Shown here: positions 51,177 to 59,861 of the stretch, piece by piece
How the letters are laid out: the number at the start of each line of letters is the position of its first letter
Numbering within the stretch: position 1 is the stretch's first letter
Source: Flintibacter muris
Lineage (GTDB): Bacteria; Bacillota; Clostridia; Oscillospirales; Oscillospiraceae
NCBI RefSeq assembly: GCF_943192995.1
Contig: NZ_CALPCP010000008.1
Location: forward strand, 62,001-126,000
Length of the DNA stretch: 64,000 nt
Direction of reading: 5' to 3'
Notes under the pieces: model-generated
The model's database searches: none
The model's input: only the letters and a program-made list of their open reading frames with translations
What the model was told of the DNA's origin: nothing
Translations under genes and position numbers: made by a program

Positions 51177-51364
51177 ATGCCAATGACCCCGCGGGAAATG
51201 GTTCAACTTCTCCGGGCCAATGGGTATGTGTGCATTAACTCCAACGGTTTACACCGGAAATTCTGGAACGAAACGACCAAAAGGACGGTTATTGTACCCT
51301 ATCACACAAAAGACTTAAAAAGGGTCTGGAGCAAAAGATATTGAAAGACGCAGGACTGAAGTAA
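51177..51364 (+). pseudogene. hicA: HicA-type toxin with a frameshift
   Basis: The start 'MPMTPREMVQLLRANGYVCI' and the catalytic His in 'NGLHRKFW' are HicA features, followed by 'TVIVPYHTKDLK'. Frame 0 then ends early at 51344 ('RVWSKRY'). In the -1 frame the sequence continues as 'KGLEQKILKDAGLK' and stops at 51364, which is the expected HicA end. The switch point is the run TTAAAAAGGG (about 51313-51322). Either a base was lost from the A-run or ribosomes slip at CTTAAAA. The toxin could therefore be inactive or made only at a low level. Not listed by length-limited ORF calling. Confidence 0.8.
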
Positions 51365-51395
51365 TTCAAACTGTCTGCAAAAGGAGCGCTGCACT

Positions 51396-51791
51396 ATGAA
51401 AAACGCATATTATCCAGCCGTGTTCCATCCCGAGGAGGTGGGTTACTCGGTCTTTATCCCGGACATTGAGGGCTGCTCCACCCAAGGCGACACCATAGAC
51501 GAAGCGGTGGAGATGGCCAAAGATGCCATTGGGCTGATGCTGGAGGGGATAAGCGAATACCCCCAGGCCACCACTCCCTCCGCTCTTTCTCCGGAAGGAG
51601 AGGATTTCGTGGTCATGATTCCGTTCAATGCGGCGGAGTACGCCAGAAAAAACAACCGGTCTGTAAAGAAGACGCTCTCTCTCCCCGCCTGGCTCAACGA
51701 GGCAGCGGAAGCCGCTCACCTAAACTTTTCCGGCGTACTTCAGGAGGCACTGAAAGCCAAGCTGGGCATGGAAGGACAGAACCAGAGATGA
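51396..51791 (+). CDS. hicB: HicB-type antitoxin
   Basis: A 131-residue antitoxin with the partial RNase H fold ('YYPAVFHPEEVGYSVFIPDI', then 'EAVEMAKDAIGLMLEGISEY') and a C-terminal ribbon-helix-helix-like DNA-binding end ('SLPAWLNEAAEAAHLNFSGV'). It is 31 nt after hicA. It overlaps the lipoprotein start by 4 nt. Confidence 0.92.
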   Translation: MKNAYYPAVFHPEEVGYSVFIPDIEGCSTQGDTIDEAVEMAKDAIGLMLEGISEYPQATTPSALSPEGEDFVVMIPFNAAEYARKNNRSVKKTLSLPAWLNEAAEAAHLNFSGVLQEALKAKLGMEGQNQR

Positions 51792-52981
51792 AAAAATATA
51801 TCTTTTGCTTGCTGCTGGCTCTGTGCCTCACCGGTTGCGCCCCCGCCGCTCCACCCTCCTCTGCTTCCGTCTCTGTTCCCTCTCCCGCCATCACTGTTCA
51901 GGAAGAGACAGAGCCCTCCCGCTCCCTGCCCCAGACCGCCGATGTGCCTCCGGGGGATTATGCCCCCTGGCAGGAGGCCTACACCGAATTTTTAGCAAAC
52001 CTGCGCTCGGCGGAATACCAGCATACGATGGGGGAGCTGTCCTTTTCCGGAGATGATATGCCCAGCGACTCCTACTCCCTCTACGACGTGGACAAGGACG
52101 GCGTCCCTGAGCTCTTTTTGAAGTGCGGCAACTGCGAGGCGGACTATTACACTCTGGTCTACACCTTCCACGGCGGGCAGATCTCCAGCCTGGGCTCCTT
52201 CCAGTCGGGCCACTCCTCCCTGTACACCGTCCCGGAGGAGGATGGGGTAATCATCCGCTTCGGCCACATGGGCTATGGCAGCATTGAGAAATTTTCCATA
52301 GGGGAGGGCGGGGTCATTGGCCCCTGGGAGACCCTCCTCACCGAAACTGAGGAGGACACCCGTGAAAAGGGCTACACCGATCCTGCTCAGCTCATTCCCG
52401 GCGCTCAGCTTGTCCCCTCCTGCTATACCTGTACCCAGCTCCGCCCGGCGGACAGCCCCGCCCTGGTACTGCCCGTCTGCGATTACCAGAACCGGGAGCT
52501 CCCCGCCCCCATGGACGAGGTTCAGGTACGGGCTGTCGTGGAACAGGTTCTGTATGGGAACGCTCCCTTCTTTGGTGTGTCCGGGGACGGCTTTCACGGG
52601 GACACCGGCCTGACCACGCTGGAGGAGTATCTCCGGCCCGGGGCGGCCTACCCTTACGGGAAACAGCCTCTGGAGCTGAAAGAGACCGCCTGGGCCGACG
52701 TAAACGGGGACGGCCAAACCGACTGCCTGCTCCGGCTGGAGCAGGAGGAGGAAAAATGGATCAATGTCCACTGCGCAGTCCTCAGTGTCCAAGAGGAGGA
52801 GGTCTACGCCTATTTCTTCGACAATATCCAGGATGTGACGGTGGAGCCCAACGGCGCGGTGACCTTTCAAATTTACCAGGACTGCTGGAAGCGGGCCTCC
52901 TTCTTCAAAAATCAGAGCTATACTGTCCCCACGTCTGAGCCGGTTCAAGGTGACGGCCTGGCCTGGGACCCTTTTCAGTAA
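51788..52981 (+). CDS. lipoprotein with Asp-rich calcium-type loops
   Basis: A 397-residue lipoprotein: 'MKKYIFCLLLALCLTGC' ends in the lipobox LTGC. A low-complexity Ser/Pro linker follows. Two DxDxDG-type loops ('DVDKDGVPELFL', 'DVNGDGQTDCLL') resemble calcium-binding repeats of FG-GAP-type proteins. Function unknown. Coupled by a 4 nt overlap to hicB, so it may share its promoter. Confidence 0.85.
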   Translation: MKKYIFCLLLALCLTGCAPAAPPSSASVSVPSPAITVQEETEPSRSLPQTADVPPGDYAPWQEAYTEFLANLRSAEYQHTMGELSFSGDDMPSDSYSLYDVDKDGVPELFLKCGNCEADYYTLVYTFHGGQISSLGSFQSGHSSLYTVPEEDGVIIRFGHMGYGSIEKFSIGEGGVIGPWETLLTETEEDTREKGYTDPAQLIPGAQLVPSCYTCTQLRPADSPALVLPVCDYQNRELPAPMDEVQVRAVVEQVLYGNAPFFGVSGDGFHGDTGLTTLEEYLRPGAAYPYGKQPLELKETAWADVNGDGQTDCLLRLEQEEEKWINVHCAVLSVQEEEVYAYFFDNIQDVTVEPNGAVTFQIYQDCWKRASFFKNQSYTVPTSEPVQGDGLAWDPFQ

Positions 52982-53018
52982 AAAACGCCCTGCGGACTGT
53001 GCCGCAGGGCGTTTTGAT
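52982..53018. terminator. bidirectional terminator
   Basis: AAAACGCCCTGCGG / CCGCAGGGCGTTTT between convergent genes. It marks the left end of the prophage tail block. Confidence 0.9.
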
Positions 53019-53587
53019 TACAGATATTCCACACAGGTCTCCAGCTCACTCCAGGAAAATTCCGGGTCCTCAATGGACTTCCAGCTGGGGAAATTGGCCT
53101 CCAGTTCCCTCCAGGTGAGGTACCAGAAGTCGTATTCAATGCCCAGATGGGTGGGCAGGATGTCCTCAATGATCTTTTTCAGCTCCTGAAAGTTGCCCGG
53201 CTCCCCGGCCACACCGGGAAAGGAGACGGACACCAGCCCCTTTCCCCGCTCCTTCACCACGGCGGGAACGCCGCAGCCGGAGATGGTGTCGTTAATGGCA
53301 TCCAGGGTAAAGCTGTCCCCGCCGATACGCAGCAGGGCGGCCAGGGCGGCGGCCATTTTTCCCGGATCGGCGGCCACCGGGCGGCGAATCAGCAGGGAGG
53401 CAATCTTTTCCAGCCCCCAGCTCTCCGCCGACGCCAGGGAGGACTCCCGCCAGACCTCCTCCAGCCAGGCCATGATGTTATCCAGCGCCTCCCCCTGGGC
53501 GTCCAGTTCCCCGCCATTGAACACGGCCTCCAGATTGTACACCCCTAAAGGGCGCAGCAGCTCTCTCAGGCAAATTGCGTGCTTCAT
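53018..53587 (-). CDS. YmfQ-like phage tail protein (DUF2313)
   Basis: A 189-residue protein of the YmfQ/XkdU type found after baseplate J in PBSX and Mu-like tails ('LDNIMAWLEEVWRESSLASA', then 'FPGVAGEPGNFQELKKIIED'). It is the last tail gene on this strand; no tail fibre, holin or lysin follows. It overlaps the baseplate J gene by 4 nt. Confidence 0.85.
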   Translation of the reverse strand: MKHAICLRELLRPLGVYNLEAVFNGGELDAQGEALDNIMAWLEEVWRESSLASAESWGLEKIASLLIRRPVAADPGKMAAALAALLRIGGDSFTLDAINDTISGCGVPAVVKERGKGLVSVSFPGVAGEPGNFQELKKIIEDILPTHLGIEYDFWYLTWRELEANFPSWKSIEDPEFSWSELETCVEYL

Positions 53588-54639
53588 GCCTTTTCCTCCA
53601 CACTTAGCGTACCCAGTATAGGCAGCTGGTCCTCCCCGATTGCCACGTCAGCCGCCGGGGTTGTGATGGCGTAGTTGGCCACCCCGTCGCAGTGGTAAAT
53701 GATCTCGCCCAGTTTGGCCCGAAGCACCCGCTGGCCCAGCAGTCTGCCGGTAAACCAGCCCCGGATGGCCTCCTCTACCCGGGCCAGCACCTCCGCCCTG
53801 TTCCGGCCCTCCCCGGGCTCCACCTTGACGGCGATATGCACCGTCACCGTCTCGGGGGCGCGGACCTTCAAATCCACGGCGATCTCCCGCCGCTGCTCAA
53901 AATAGTCCTCCAGCTCTTCCAGCAGCTCTTCTCCGGGCAGACCGGCCAGAGTAGCGGGCACAATATCCACCGAGCCCACCCCTCTGGGCCGGGGAATGAC
54001 TGCCGCCGCCGCCACCTGGTCAAAGGACAGCGCCCCCTGCTGGTAGAAGGCGCTGTTGGCCCCGTTGGGCAGGCGCTTAAAGGTCTCCAGCACCCGAACC
54101 CGCAGGGCCCCGTCCTCCTCCCCATCGGCCCCGCCGGAACAGGGCTCCGGGTTGGAGCACACGGAAATCCCCACAGGGGCCACCGCCATGGAGGTGATAG
54201 CCCCGGCGGACACATTTCCCAAGCTCCCGGCCTCCAGCGCCCGGATAGGGACGTCCACCGCCAGCTCTCCCGCCGCCAGCACGGCGGGAGCGGTGGTCTC
54301 AAACCGGACCAGCCCCGCCGTCATGCACACCGTTCCCTGGGGGATGTCCCGCGCGGCGGCCGCCGCCTCTCCGGCGGTAAAACGGACTGTTCCCACGGCG
54401 GCCACCGCCGGCTTGCGCTCCAGGCCCCGCAGCTGGGCGTGGCGGTCCAGATACTCCCCCTCCGCCGTCTGGGGAAAGGCCTGCCTCACCACCCAGTCCG
54501 CCTGGACGTACAGAGCATAGACCTGGGCCGCCAGGGCGTACAGCCGGGCGGACAGATCACAGCCCCCCTGGGGCTCCAGCCCTGTCCGCTCCCCAAAATA
54601 GACAAGCATCTCCTGATAAATTTCATCAATGGTTTTCAT
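53584..54639 (-). CDS. baseplate J-like protein (XkdT/gpJ)
   Basis: A 351-residue wedge component of the contractile tail baseplate. It begins with 'IDEIYQEMLVYFGERTGLEP' and has the family's 'LDRHAQLRGLERKPA' and 'NGANSAFYQQGALSFDQVAA', then 'PRPRGVGSVDIVPATLAGLP'. It overlaps both neighbours by 4 nt. Confidence 0.9.
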   Translation of the reverse strand: MKTIDEIYQEMLVYFGERTGLEPQGGCDLSARLYALAAQVYALYVQADWVVRQAFPQTAEGEYLDRHAQLRGLERKPAVAAVGTVRFTAGEAAAAARDIPQGTVCMTAGLVRFETTAPAVLAAGELAVDVPIRALEAGSLGNVSAGAITSMAVAPVGISVCSNPEPCSGGADGEEDGALRVRVLETFKRLPNGANSAFYQQGALSFDQVAAAAVIPRPRGVGSVDIVPATLAGLPGEELLEELEDYFEQRREIAVDLKVRAPETVTVHIAVKVEPGEGRNRAEVLARVEEAIRGWFTGRLLGQRVLRAKLGEIIYHCDGVANYAITTPAADVAIGEDQLPILGTLSVEEKA

Positions 54640-55010
54640 CTCGTTTCCACTCCTCCAGCCGTCATCACAAGGGGCAGCTGAACCGTCAGCTCCTCGCCCT
54701 CCCAGCTCAGGAAAACGGTAAGCAGCCCCGTCTCCCCCGCCTGGGTCAGCTCCACCGACTCCACCGCCAGCTCAGGCTCCTCCCGCAGGGCCTCAGCCAC
54801 ATACTGGGCGGCCAGAACCTGACGGGCCGACGCCTTTTCCCGGCCCAGCTGATACAGCCGACTGCCCAGATTGGGCAGAAAGGGCATCGCCCCTCTCCGA
54901 GCGGTCAGGCGGTACAGCACCCGGGCCAGCACCTCCTCCCCTCCGGACAGGGCGGTAAAGCTGCCCATCCCATTGGGGACATAATCCCCATTCACGAGCT
55001 TCCACTCCAC
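54636..55010 (-). CDS. baseplate W / gp25-like protein (DUF2634-type)
   Basis: A 124-residue gp25-like baseplate protein ('LARVLYRLTARRGAMPFLPN', then 'LGREKASARQVLAAQYVAEA'). It stands between baseplate V and J, as in Mu and PBSX. Confidence 0.82.
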   Translation of the reverse strand: MEWKLVNGDYVPNGMGSFTALSGGEEVLARVLYRLTARRGAMPFLPNLGSRLYQLGREKASARQVLAAQYVAEALREEPELAVESVELTQAGETGLLTVFLSWEGEELTVQLPLVMTAGGVETR

Positions 55011-55022
55011 GCTGTTTCCTCC

Positions 55023-55466
55023 TCACAATTTCATCTGACTGATAAGCTCCTGGGCGGCCTCCCGGGCGATTTCCCGCACCATGCTCTCCAGAGACTGGCC
55101 GTTGATGGCCAGTCCGCCCTGGCCCAGGCTCATGGAATTCTTTCCGCCGGTCACCTCCACCTGTCCCTGGCCCAGGTGGAGGGAGCACTCCATGCCGGTC
55201 AGCCTGACCTCCCCTGGCTTCAGGTCCTCCGCGTCCTGGGTGGTGCCCAGAATGCAGGGGGATTCCCCCTCCGCCCCCGCCTTGAGCACCAGCACCTTGT
55301 CCCCGGAGGTGGGCCGCCAGCTGTAGCCTCCCGGGCCGTAGACGTTCAGCCAGCGCCGCTCACCCCCCAGGCTCACCCCGGCGGGGTCGCCCCCCATGGT
55401 GATGGTGCCCATCTCCGCCGCCGGCTCCTGCACCCGCAAATTTCGATCCCGCTGTGATGTCCACAT
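55023..55466 (-). CDS. baseplate assembly protein V-like (spike)
   Basis: A 147-residue protein with an OB-fold-like start ('MGTITMGGDPAGVSLGGERR') and a beta-helical C-terminus ('LGQGQVEVTGGKNSMSLGQG'), as in gpV spike proteins. It is 12 nt before the gp25-like gene. Confidence 0.82.
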   Translation of the reverse strand: MWTSQRDRNLRVQEPAAEMGTITMGGDPAGVSLGGERRWLNVYGPGGYSWRPTSGDKVLVLKAGAEGESPCILGTTQDAEDLKPGEVRLTGMECSLHLGQGQVEVTGGKNSMSLGQGGLAINGQSLESMVREIAREAAQELISQMKL

Positions 55467-55537
55467 ACTTCACACCTCATTTATTTTTTAGCATTTATCA
55501 GATTTGCAGCAGGGGCGGCCTGTGGCCGACTTTACAG

Positions 55538-56488
55538 TCACACCGTAAAGTCAGGATCGGCCAGCTCCAGCCGGCTCCAGCGGCCTGCGCCGTCCATCCC
55601 CACCGTCACCTGAACGGCCCGGTATTGGCCGTTCCAGTCCAGCCCTTTGCGCCGGACGGTAACCAAATCCCCCGGCCAGGCACAGAAGGGCTGTCCGATG
55701 GTCACCTCCATTCGAAACAGCTCAGAGGCTGATTTATCCAGCTGGAACTGTCCGCTGTACCGCATGGACTTGTAGGCGTTTTTTGCGGGCAGGGTGATAA
55801 TCCGCCGTGCCCGGCCTCCTGCCGCAGCAAATTTCTTGTTGGTGACCGTCTCCGCTGTACCGCCCCACCGGTCCCGGATCATCACCTGGGACAGCACCCC
55901 GTAGCGCTTATCCCGGCGGACCAGGGAAATGAGGGGGACGCTGTCATCCACCACCCGCTCCTCGCTGTCGTCCCAGCCGGTGAGCACCAGCCGGCCCTCC
56001 CGATCAAAACGGGGGGCGACTCCCCCGTAGTACCGGGCAAACTCATAGACCACCGACCACTCGCTGCTCCCGGTGGACACCGAGAACTGGCTCACCGGAG
56101 GCAGCTTGCCCTTGGAGGCCACACTGATCCCGTAGGGCTGCACATGGTCCCGGATAATGTCCAGCTGGGTGGCAACCTGATAGTCCTGGCCCAGGGCCTC
56201 ATTGTCCAGCAGCAGGGCGGCCATCCCCCTGCCGGACAGCTCCAGCAGCCGCCCTTGGCCGGTGACGCTCACCTCGCACTCATCCACTACCCCGGTGAAG
56301 ACCCGCTCTCCCTGGTATTCCGCCGTAAAGCCCACCCAGTCCTCCGGCCTGGTGGTGTTGTTCTCATCCCAGACGCACCGCAGCCAAAAGCTGTCGCAGG
56401 GCACCCCTGCGGTATATTCCAGCCGCCAGGCCACCGGCCTGGGCAGCGCCCAGCGCACCTGTTTGGCGTCTGTCACATAAGCGGTCAA
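55538..56488 (-). CDS. XkdQ/gpD-like late control tail protein
   Basis: A 316-residue tail hub protein of the gpD/XkdQ class ('MTAYVTDAKQVRWALPRPVA', 'VVDECEVSVTGQGRLLELSG', 'VNGQYRAVQVTVGMD'-like end). It caps the tail tube at the baseplate. The 71 nt to the next gene hold a short piece of a dispersed repeat (GGGGCGGCCTGTGGCCG). Confidence 0.85.
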   Translation of the reverse strand: MTAYVTDAKQVRWALPRPVAWRLEYTAGVPCDSFWLRCVWDENNTTRPEDWVGFTAEYQGERVFTGVVDECEVSVTGQGRLLELSGRGMAALLLDNEALGQDYQVATQLDIIRDHVQPYGISVASKGKLPPVSQFSVSTGSSEWSVVYEFARYYGGVAPRFDREGRLVLTGWDDSEERVVDDSVPLISLVRRDKRYGVLSQVMIRDRWGGTAETVTNKKFAAAGGRARRIITLPAKNAYKSMRYSGQFQLDKSASELFRMEVTIGQPFCAWPGDLVTVRRKGLDWNGQYRAVQVTVGMDGAGRWSRLELADPDFTV

Positions 56489-57060
56489 CGCACTCGCACC
56501 TCCTCACCCACCAAAATCAGGTTGGGATTTTTAATCTGGGGATTGAGAGCAATCAGCTCCGCCAGCCTCACCCCATACCGGCTGGCCAGCGCCCACAGGG
56601 TATCCCCCTTCACCACCCGGTGGTAGAGGGGCTGACTGCCCGCCTGGGAGATGCCGCCCCCCGCTGTCCCCGTCCGCTCCCCCACCTGGGAGGCCAGGCC
56701 GTTATACAGCCCATATTCCTCCCAAAAGGCAAAGGAGTAGCGCACATAGTCGGGCCTGGGCTCCTGCTCTACCCGCAGGGAGACAAAGTAGGCGTTGGCC
56801 ACCTGCCAAAGGGGGTGTACCAGCAGCCCCGGCCCATCCTCGTAAAAGACACAGGCCAGCCGCTGAAACTCCACATAGGCGCCATCCCCTGCAAACTCAC
56901 CCTCGCCCTCCATAACCCGGTGCCCCATCCCCAGGTCCTGGAGCTGGTAGCGGCTGAAGGGCGTCTTGTGTACCGCCACAGCCCGCTGAAAGTCGATGGA
57001 GTACACCCTGGGGTTGTGGGGCCAGGTGTAGCTTTTATAGCGCATAGGGGTCAGATTCAT
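56485..57060 (-). CDS. XkdP-like LysM tail protein
   Basis: A 191-residue tail protein with a C-terminal LysM domain ('HRVVKGDTLWALASRYGVRL', then 'LIALNPQIKNPNLILVGEEV') that binds peptidoglycan. The N-terminus matches XkdP ('MNLTPMRYKSYTWPHNPRVY'). It overlaps the hub gene by 4 nt. Confidence 0.9.
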   Translation of the reverse strand: MNLTPMRYKSYTWPHNPRVYSIDFQRAVAVHKTPFSRYQLQDLGMGHRVMEGEGEFAGDGAYVEFQRLACVFYEDGPGLLVHPLWQVANAYFVSLRVEQEPRPDYVRYSFAFWEEYGLYNGLASQVGERTGTAGGGISQAGSQPLYHRVVKGDTLWALASRYGVRLAELIALNPQIKNPNLILVGEEVRVR

Positions 57061-57074
57061 CCCATCACTCCTTC

Positions 57075-57764
57075 TCAGTACAGATAAAAGCCCCCGTCAT
57101 ACCGGCGGCTGTCCCGGCGGAAGGCCTGATCCGTCCGCTCCGCCCAGCCGGCGTCACTGCCAAAATTGGAGCGGACACCATCGGCGACCCCAACCGGGGC
57201 CCGCTCCCCCTCCGGCGCCTCTGCCGCCTGGGGATAGACCGTCCTCCATGGGGCCCCAGCAGGGGAGACGGGGCCGCCGCCCGGTCTCCCCGCCCCATCC
57301 CAGCCGCTCTTTCCCCCGCCGGGGGGAACGGCCGCCGCCCGGTCCATATGCTCCAGCTGGGACGCCAGAACGGCCCCAACCTTTGGCCTGTCAACCTCCG
57401 CCGCCGGGAGGGTGTCAACCCTTGGCGGCACATTTTCCCCTCCAAAGAGCGTTTGTCTCAAAAGCTCCGGCTCTCCCGCCGGCCCATCTGTCCCATTTGC
57501 AACTCTTTTTCCGCCCGGATTGCCGTCTTCTCTAACACTTATTCTATCGTCACCTATTTCCACATCTCGGTTGACAACCGTTTTCTCATTGTAAACCCCT
57601 TCCGCCTTTTCGGATACAGACCTGTTCTGTAATCTGTCAGCCGAAGGAGCCTCCTCCTGTCCTGCGTTCTGCTGCTCCAGCCCGGACAGCTCTCTCTCCA
57701 ACCGCCTCACCTGCTCCAGCAGCCGGTTGGCGTTTTCCAGGCTCTCCTCCAGATAGTCAGGCAA
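57075..57764 (-). CDS. short coiled-coil protein in the tape-measure position
   Basis: This 229-residue protein has an N-terminal coiled coil ('LENANRLLEQVRRLERELSG'), then disordered Gly/Pro/Arg-rich sequence and a Tyr-rich end. It occupies the place of the XkdO tape measure (usually more than 1000 residues), between the tail assembly chaperone and XkdP. It overlaps the chaperone fusion frame by 8 nt. A very short tape measure or a scaffold is possible; I do not recognise the family. Confidence 0.6.
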   Translation of the reverse strand: MPDYLEESLENANRLLEQVRRLERELSGLEQQNAGQEEAPSADRLQNRSVSEKAEGVYNEKTVVNRDVEIGDDRISVREDGNPGGKRVANGTDGPAGEPELLRQTLFGGENVPPRVDTLPAAEVDRPKVGAVLASQLEHMDRAAAVPPGGGKSGWDGAGRPGGGPVSPAGAPWRTVYPQAAEAPEGERAPVGVADGVRSNFGSDAGWAERTDQAFRRDSRRYDGGFYLY

Positions 57765-58397
57765 GCTGCGTCCCTCCTTTCAGCTCCAAAAAGCGATCCA
57801 GGTCAAAGGCGGCATTGTCCCTCTCCTCTGCCCGCTGGCGTGTGGCCTGGCCGCACACCGGGCAGCGCTCCTCCAGCGCTCGGGACCGGCATCCGAGACA
57901 CAGCCGTCCCAGATCCTCCTCACGGTCCAAGAGGATGTTTGTCAAACACCACAGGTAGTCCCGTCCCTTCATCATCCTGGCCCGCTCTTCGGTGGGCAAA
58001 GCGCCAAACTGTTTCAGCACCCGCCAGCGCAGCCGCTCTTCGGGGGTGTCACGGAGTTTTTTTTTACCTTCTCCAGCTCCTCCTGAGACAGGTCCAGCCC
58101 CGGATCGCTTTCCCGGCTGAAGGCGCTCCACCGGGCGGCCAGACGGGCAATCTCCTCCACCGTCAGCCCGGCCAGCACCGCCCGTCCGTCGGCAAAGACT
58201 GGCACATGGTCCTCCGTTCCCTCCAGCGCCCTGGCCAGCAGGCAGGCGTTGGAGCACAGAGCCTGCTCTCTGCCATCACCGGCCAGCTCCGCGCTCTCCC
58301 TCCGGGCCTGGAGCACCTCCAGCGCCGACAACAGCCGCAGATCAAAGCCGTCCCCCAAAGAAATCCGGTCTTTTCCGGCTAAAATGGACAGCGCCAC
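57757..58397 (-). CDS. tail assembly chaperone with -1 frameshift extension (XkdN-like)
   Basis: The short product (58397-58014, 127 residues) starts 'MALSILAGKDRISLGDGFDL'. At the heptamer A-AAA-AAC (58062-58056) a -1 shift continues as 'KKLRDTPEERLRWRVLKQFG' and ends at 57757, giving about 213 residues. This matches the gpG/gpGT arrangement of many tailed phages, where a fixed fraction of ribosomes shift and the fusion recruits the tape measure. The extension carries two CxxC pairs ('CLGCRSRALEERCPVCGQ'), a possible zinc knuckle. The ORF continuing upstream of the shift in the second frame is not a separate gene. Confidence 0.82.
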
Positions 58398-58400
58398 ATC

Positions 58401-58790
58401 TTACACCCCCGTTTCAATCCGCCTGGAGGCCACCAGAGTGACCTTTTCCAGCACCATGCTGCCTATATTGGCGCTCTCCTCAATGGAGCTCCACTGGCAG
58501 TCGGAGTAAATAATTTTCTTATCCGGCTTGCAGATCACCAGGGAGAAGCCGGACAGGTCATGAAAATTGATGTTGTCCCTAATAGCCTCGTCTGTGGCAT
58601 ACAGTCGGGTCAGCTCAATCACATGGGCGGCCTGTCCGGCCACAGTGGCCACCGGCTCCTCCTCGCCAAAGGCCTCCACCGCAATGCTGCTCTTGGTTGT
58701 TTTGGCGGCGTAGCTCTGCACCACCGCCACCCGCACGCCGTCCGCCTCCAGATAGATGTCGCTGCTGGTGGGAAATCCCGCAATACTCAT
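58401..58790 (-). CDS. phage tail tube protein (XkdM-like)
   Basis: A 129-residue tail tube protein starting 'MSIAGFPTSSDIYLEADGVR' with 'QWSSIEESANIGSMVLEKVT' near the end. It follows the sheath gene as in PBSX. It is 12 nt after the sheath gene. Confidence 0.85.
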   Translation of the reverse strand: MSIAGFPTSSDIYLEADGVRVAVVQSYAAKTTKSSIAVEAFGEEEPVATVAGQAAHVIELTRLYATDEAIRDNINFHDLSGFSLVICKPDKKIIYSDCQWSSIEESANIGSMVLEKVTLVASRRIETGV

Positions 58791-58802
58791 TGTTTAACCT
58801 CC

Positions 58803-59861
58803 TTACACAGTGATGTGGGCTGTCAGCCAGATCTGGTTCAGCCCGTGGGCCACGGTAAAGGCAAACTCCACCAGGCACCGGGTGGGGTCCTCCGCGTCGG
58901 CGGTTACCGACACGTCCTCATACCCGGTAATAATCTCCCGGGCCAGCTTATTCTCCAGCTCCAGCACCACCTGGGTCCGGATAGCCCCCCGGCTCTGAGC
59001 GGTGTTTTTGGCCCGGCGGAACTTGGTCCGCAGAGCGTCCCGCATACCAGGGATCACGTCGTCCACCACCCGGATGGCGGACAGGTCCCTCCAAGCGGTA
59101 TCCGCCGTATCCCCGGTGGCGGTCCGGGTGGTCACCCCCCGGATCACGCTGATTACGCCGCCCAGGCTCTCCACCGGGGTAACGCCCCCCAGGATCAGCA
59201 GGTCCACATCTCTGTCCTCCAGCCGGGTGGAAAGTCCGCCCAGCCCCAGCAGCTCCGCGCCGCCCAGGGGGACGGCGGGGTCACTCTCCGCAGCAATGGC
59301 CCCCGCCACAGCGGCGGCCAGGGGCAGACCGGATATGTTCTCCCCCTCTCCGTCCACGCCGCCGGGGGCCACCAGCACCACCCGCTCGTGGTTGAGCTCC
59401 TTGGCCCGCCGAATCAGATCATCCACGCTCTCATCCTTCGCCCCCGCCAGCACGCCCAGGCGCTCCCGGCGCATGCCGGAGGCCTCAATCACGCTGTCCC
59501 GCAGCGCCTTCTGCACCCCTGCGTCTGTACTGCCGCAGATGACCAGAGCAATGTTCTCCATTCCGGCCAGCTGGGCAAAGGCCGCCTCATAGCCGCTGTC
59601 ATCAGCCACCGGTACGGCCACCACCCCGGAGGCACCGTTTTTCAGCGCCAGACGGATCAGCTCCGCCATATCCTCCGCCCCGCCGGCGCCAAAGGCGGAC
59701 ACAGCCCGGTCATAGCTGGTAATCGTCTGGGCCACCCCTGCCTGGGCCTGGGTATTGACAGCCGCAAGGCCCACCAGCCGGCCGCTTCCCCGGCCGCTGA
59801 CCACTGTGGAAGCGTCGTAGGAGGAGTAGACCCCCGGACGCTGATGTACACTGATACTCAT
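58803..59861 (-). CDS. phage tail sheath protein (XkdK-like)
   Basis: A 352-residue contractile tail sheath. It begins 'MSISVHQRPGVYSSYDASTV' and ends with the conserved C-terminal domain ('IRGVTTRTATGDTADTAWRD', then 'VVDDVIPGMRDALRTKFRRA'). This shows that the tail is of the contractile (myovirus) kind. It overlaps the gene before it by 4 nt. Confidence 0.92.
   Translation of the reverse strand: MSISVHQRPGVYSSYDASTVVSGRGSGRLVGLAAVNTQAQAGVAQTITSYDRAVSAFGAGGAEDMAELIRLALKNGASGVVAVPVADDSGYEAAFAQLAGMENIALVICGSTDAGVQKALRDSVIEASGMRRERLGVLAGAKDESVDDLIRRAKELNHERVVLVAPGGVDGEGENISGLPLAAAVAGAIAAESDPAVPLGGAELLGLGGLSTRLEDRDVDLLILGGVTPVESLGGVISVIRGVTTRTATGDTADTAWRDLSAIRVVDDVIPGMRDALRTKFRRAKNTAQSRGAIRTQVVLELENKLAREIITGYEDVSVTADAEDPTRCLVEFAFTVAHGLNQIWLTAHITV

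Noticed and set aside
57757-58257. Separate gene starting at 58257 in the second frame
   Set aside because: Its first 60 codons are nonsense opposite the chaperone frame; only the part after the A-run is protein-like, so it is a frameshift extension.
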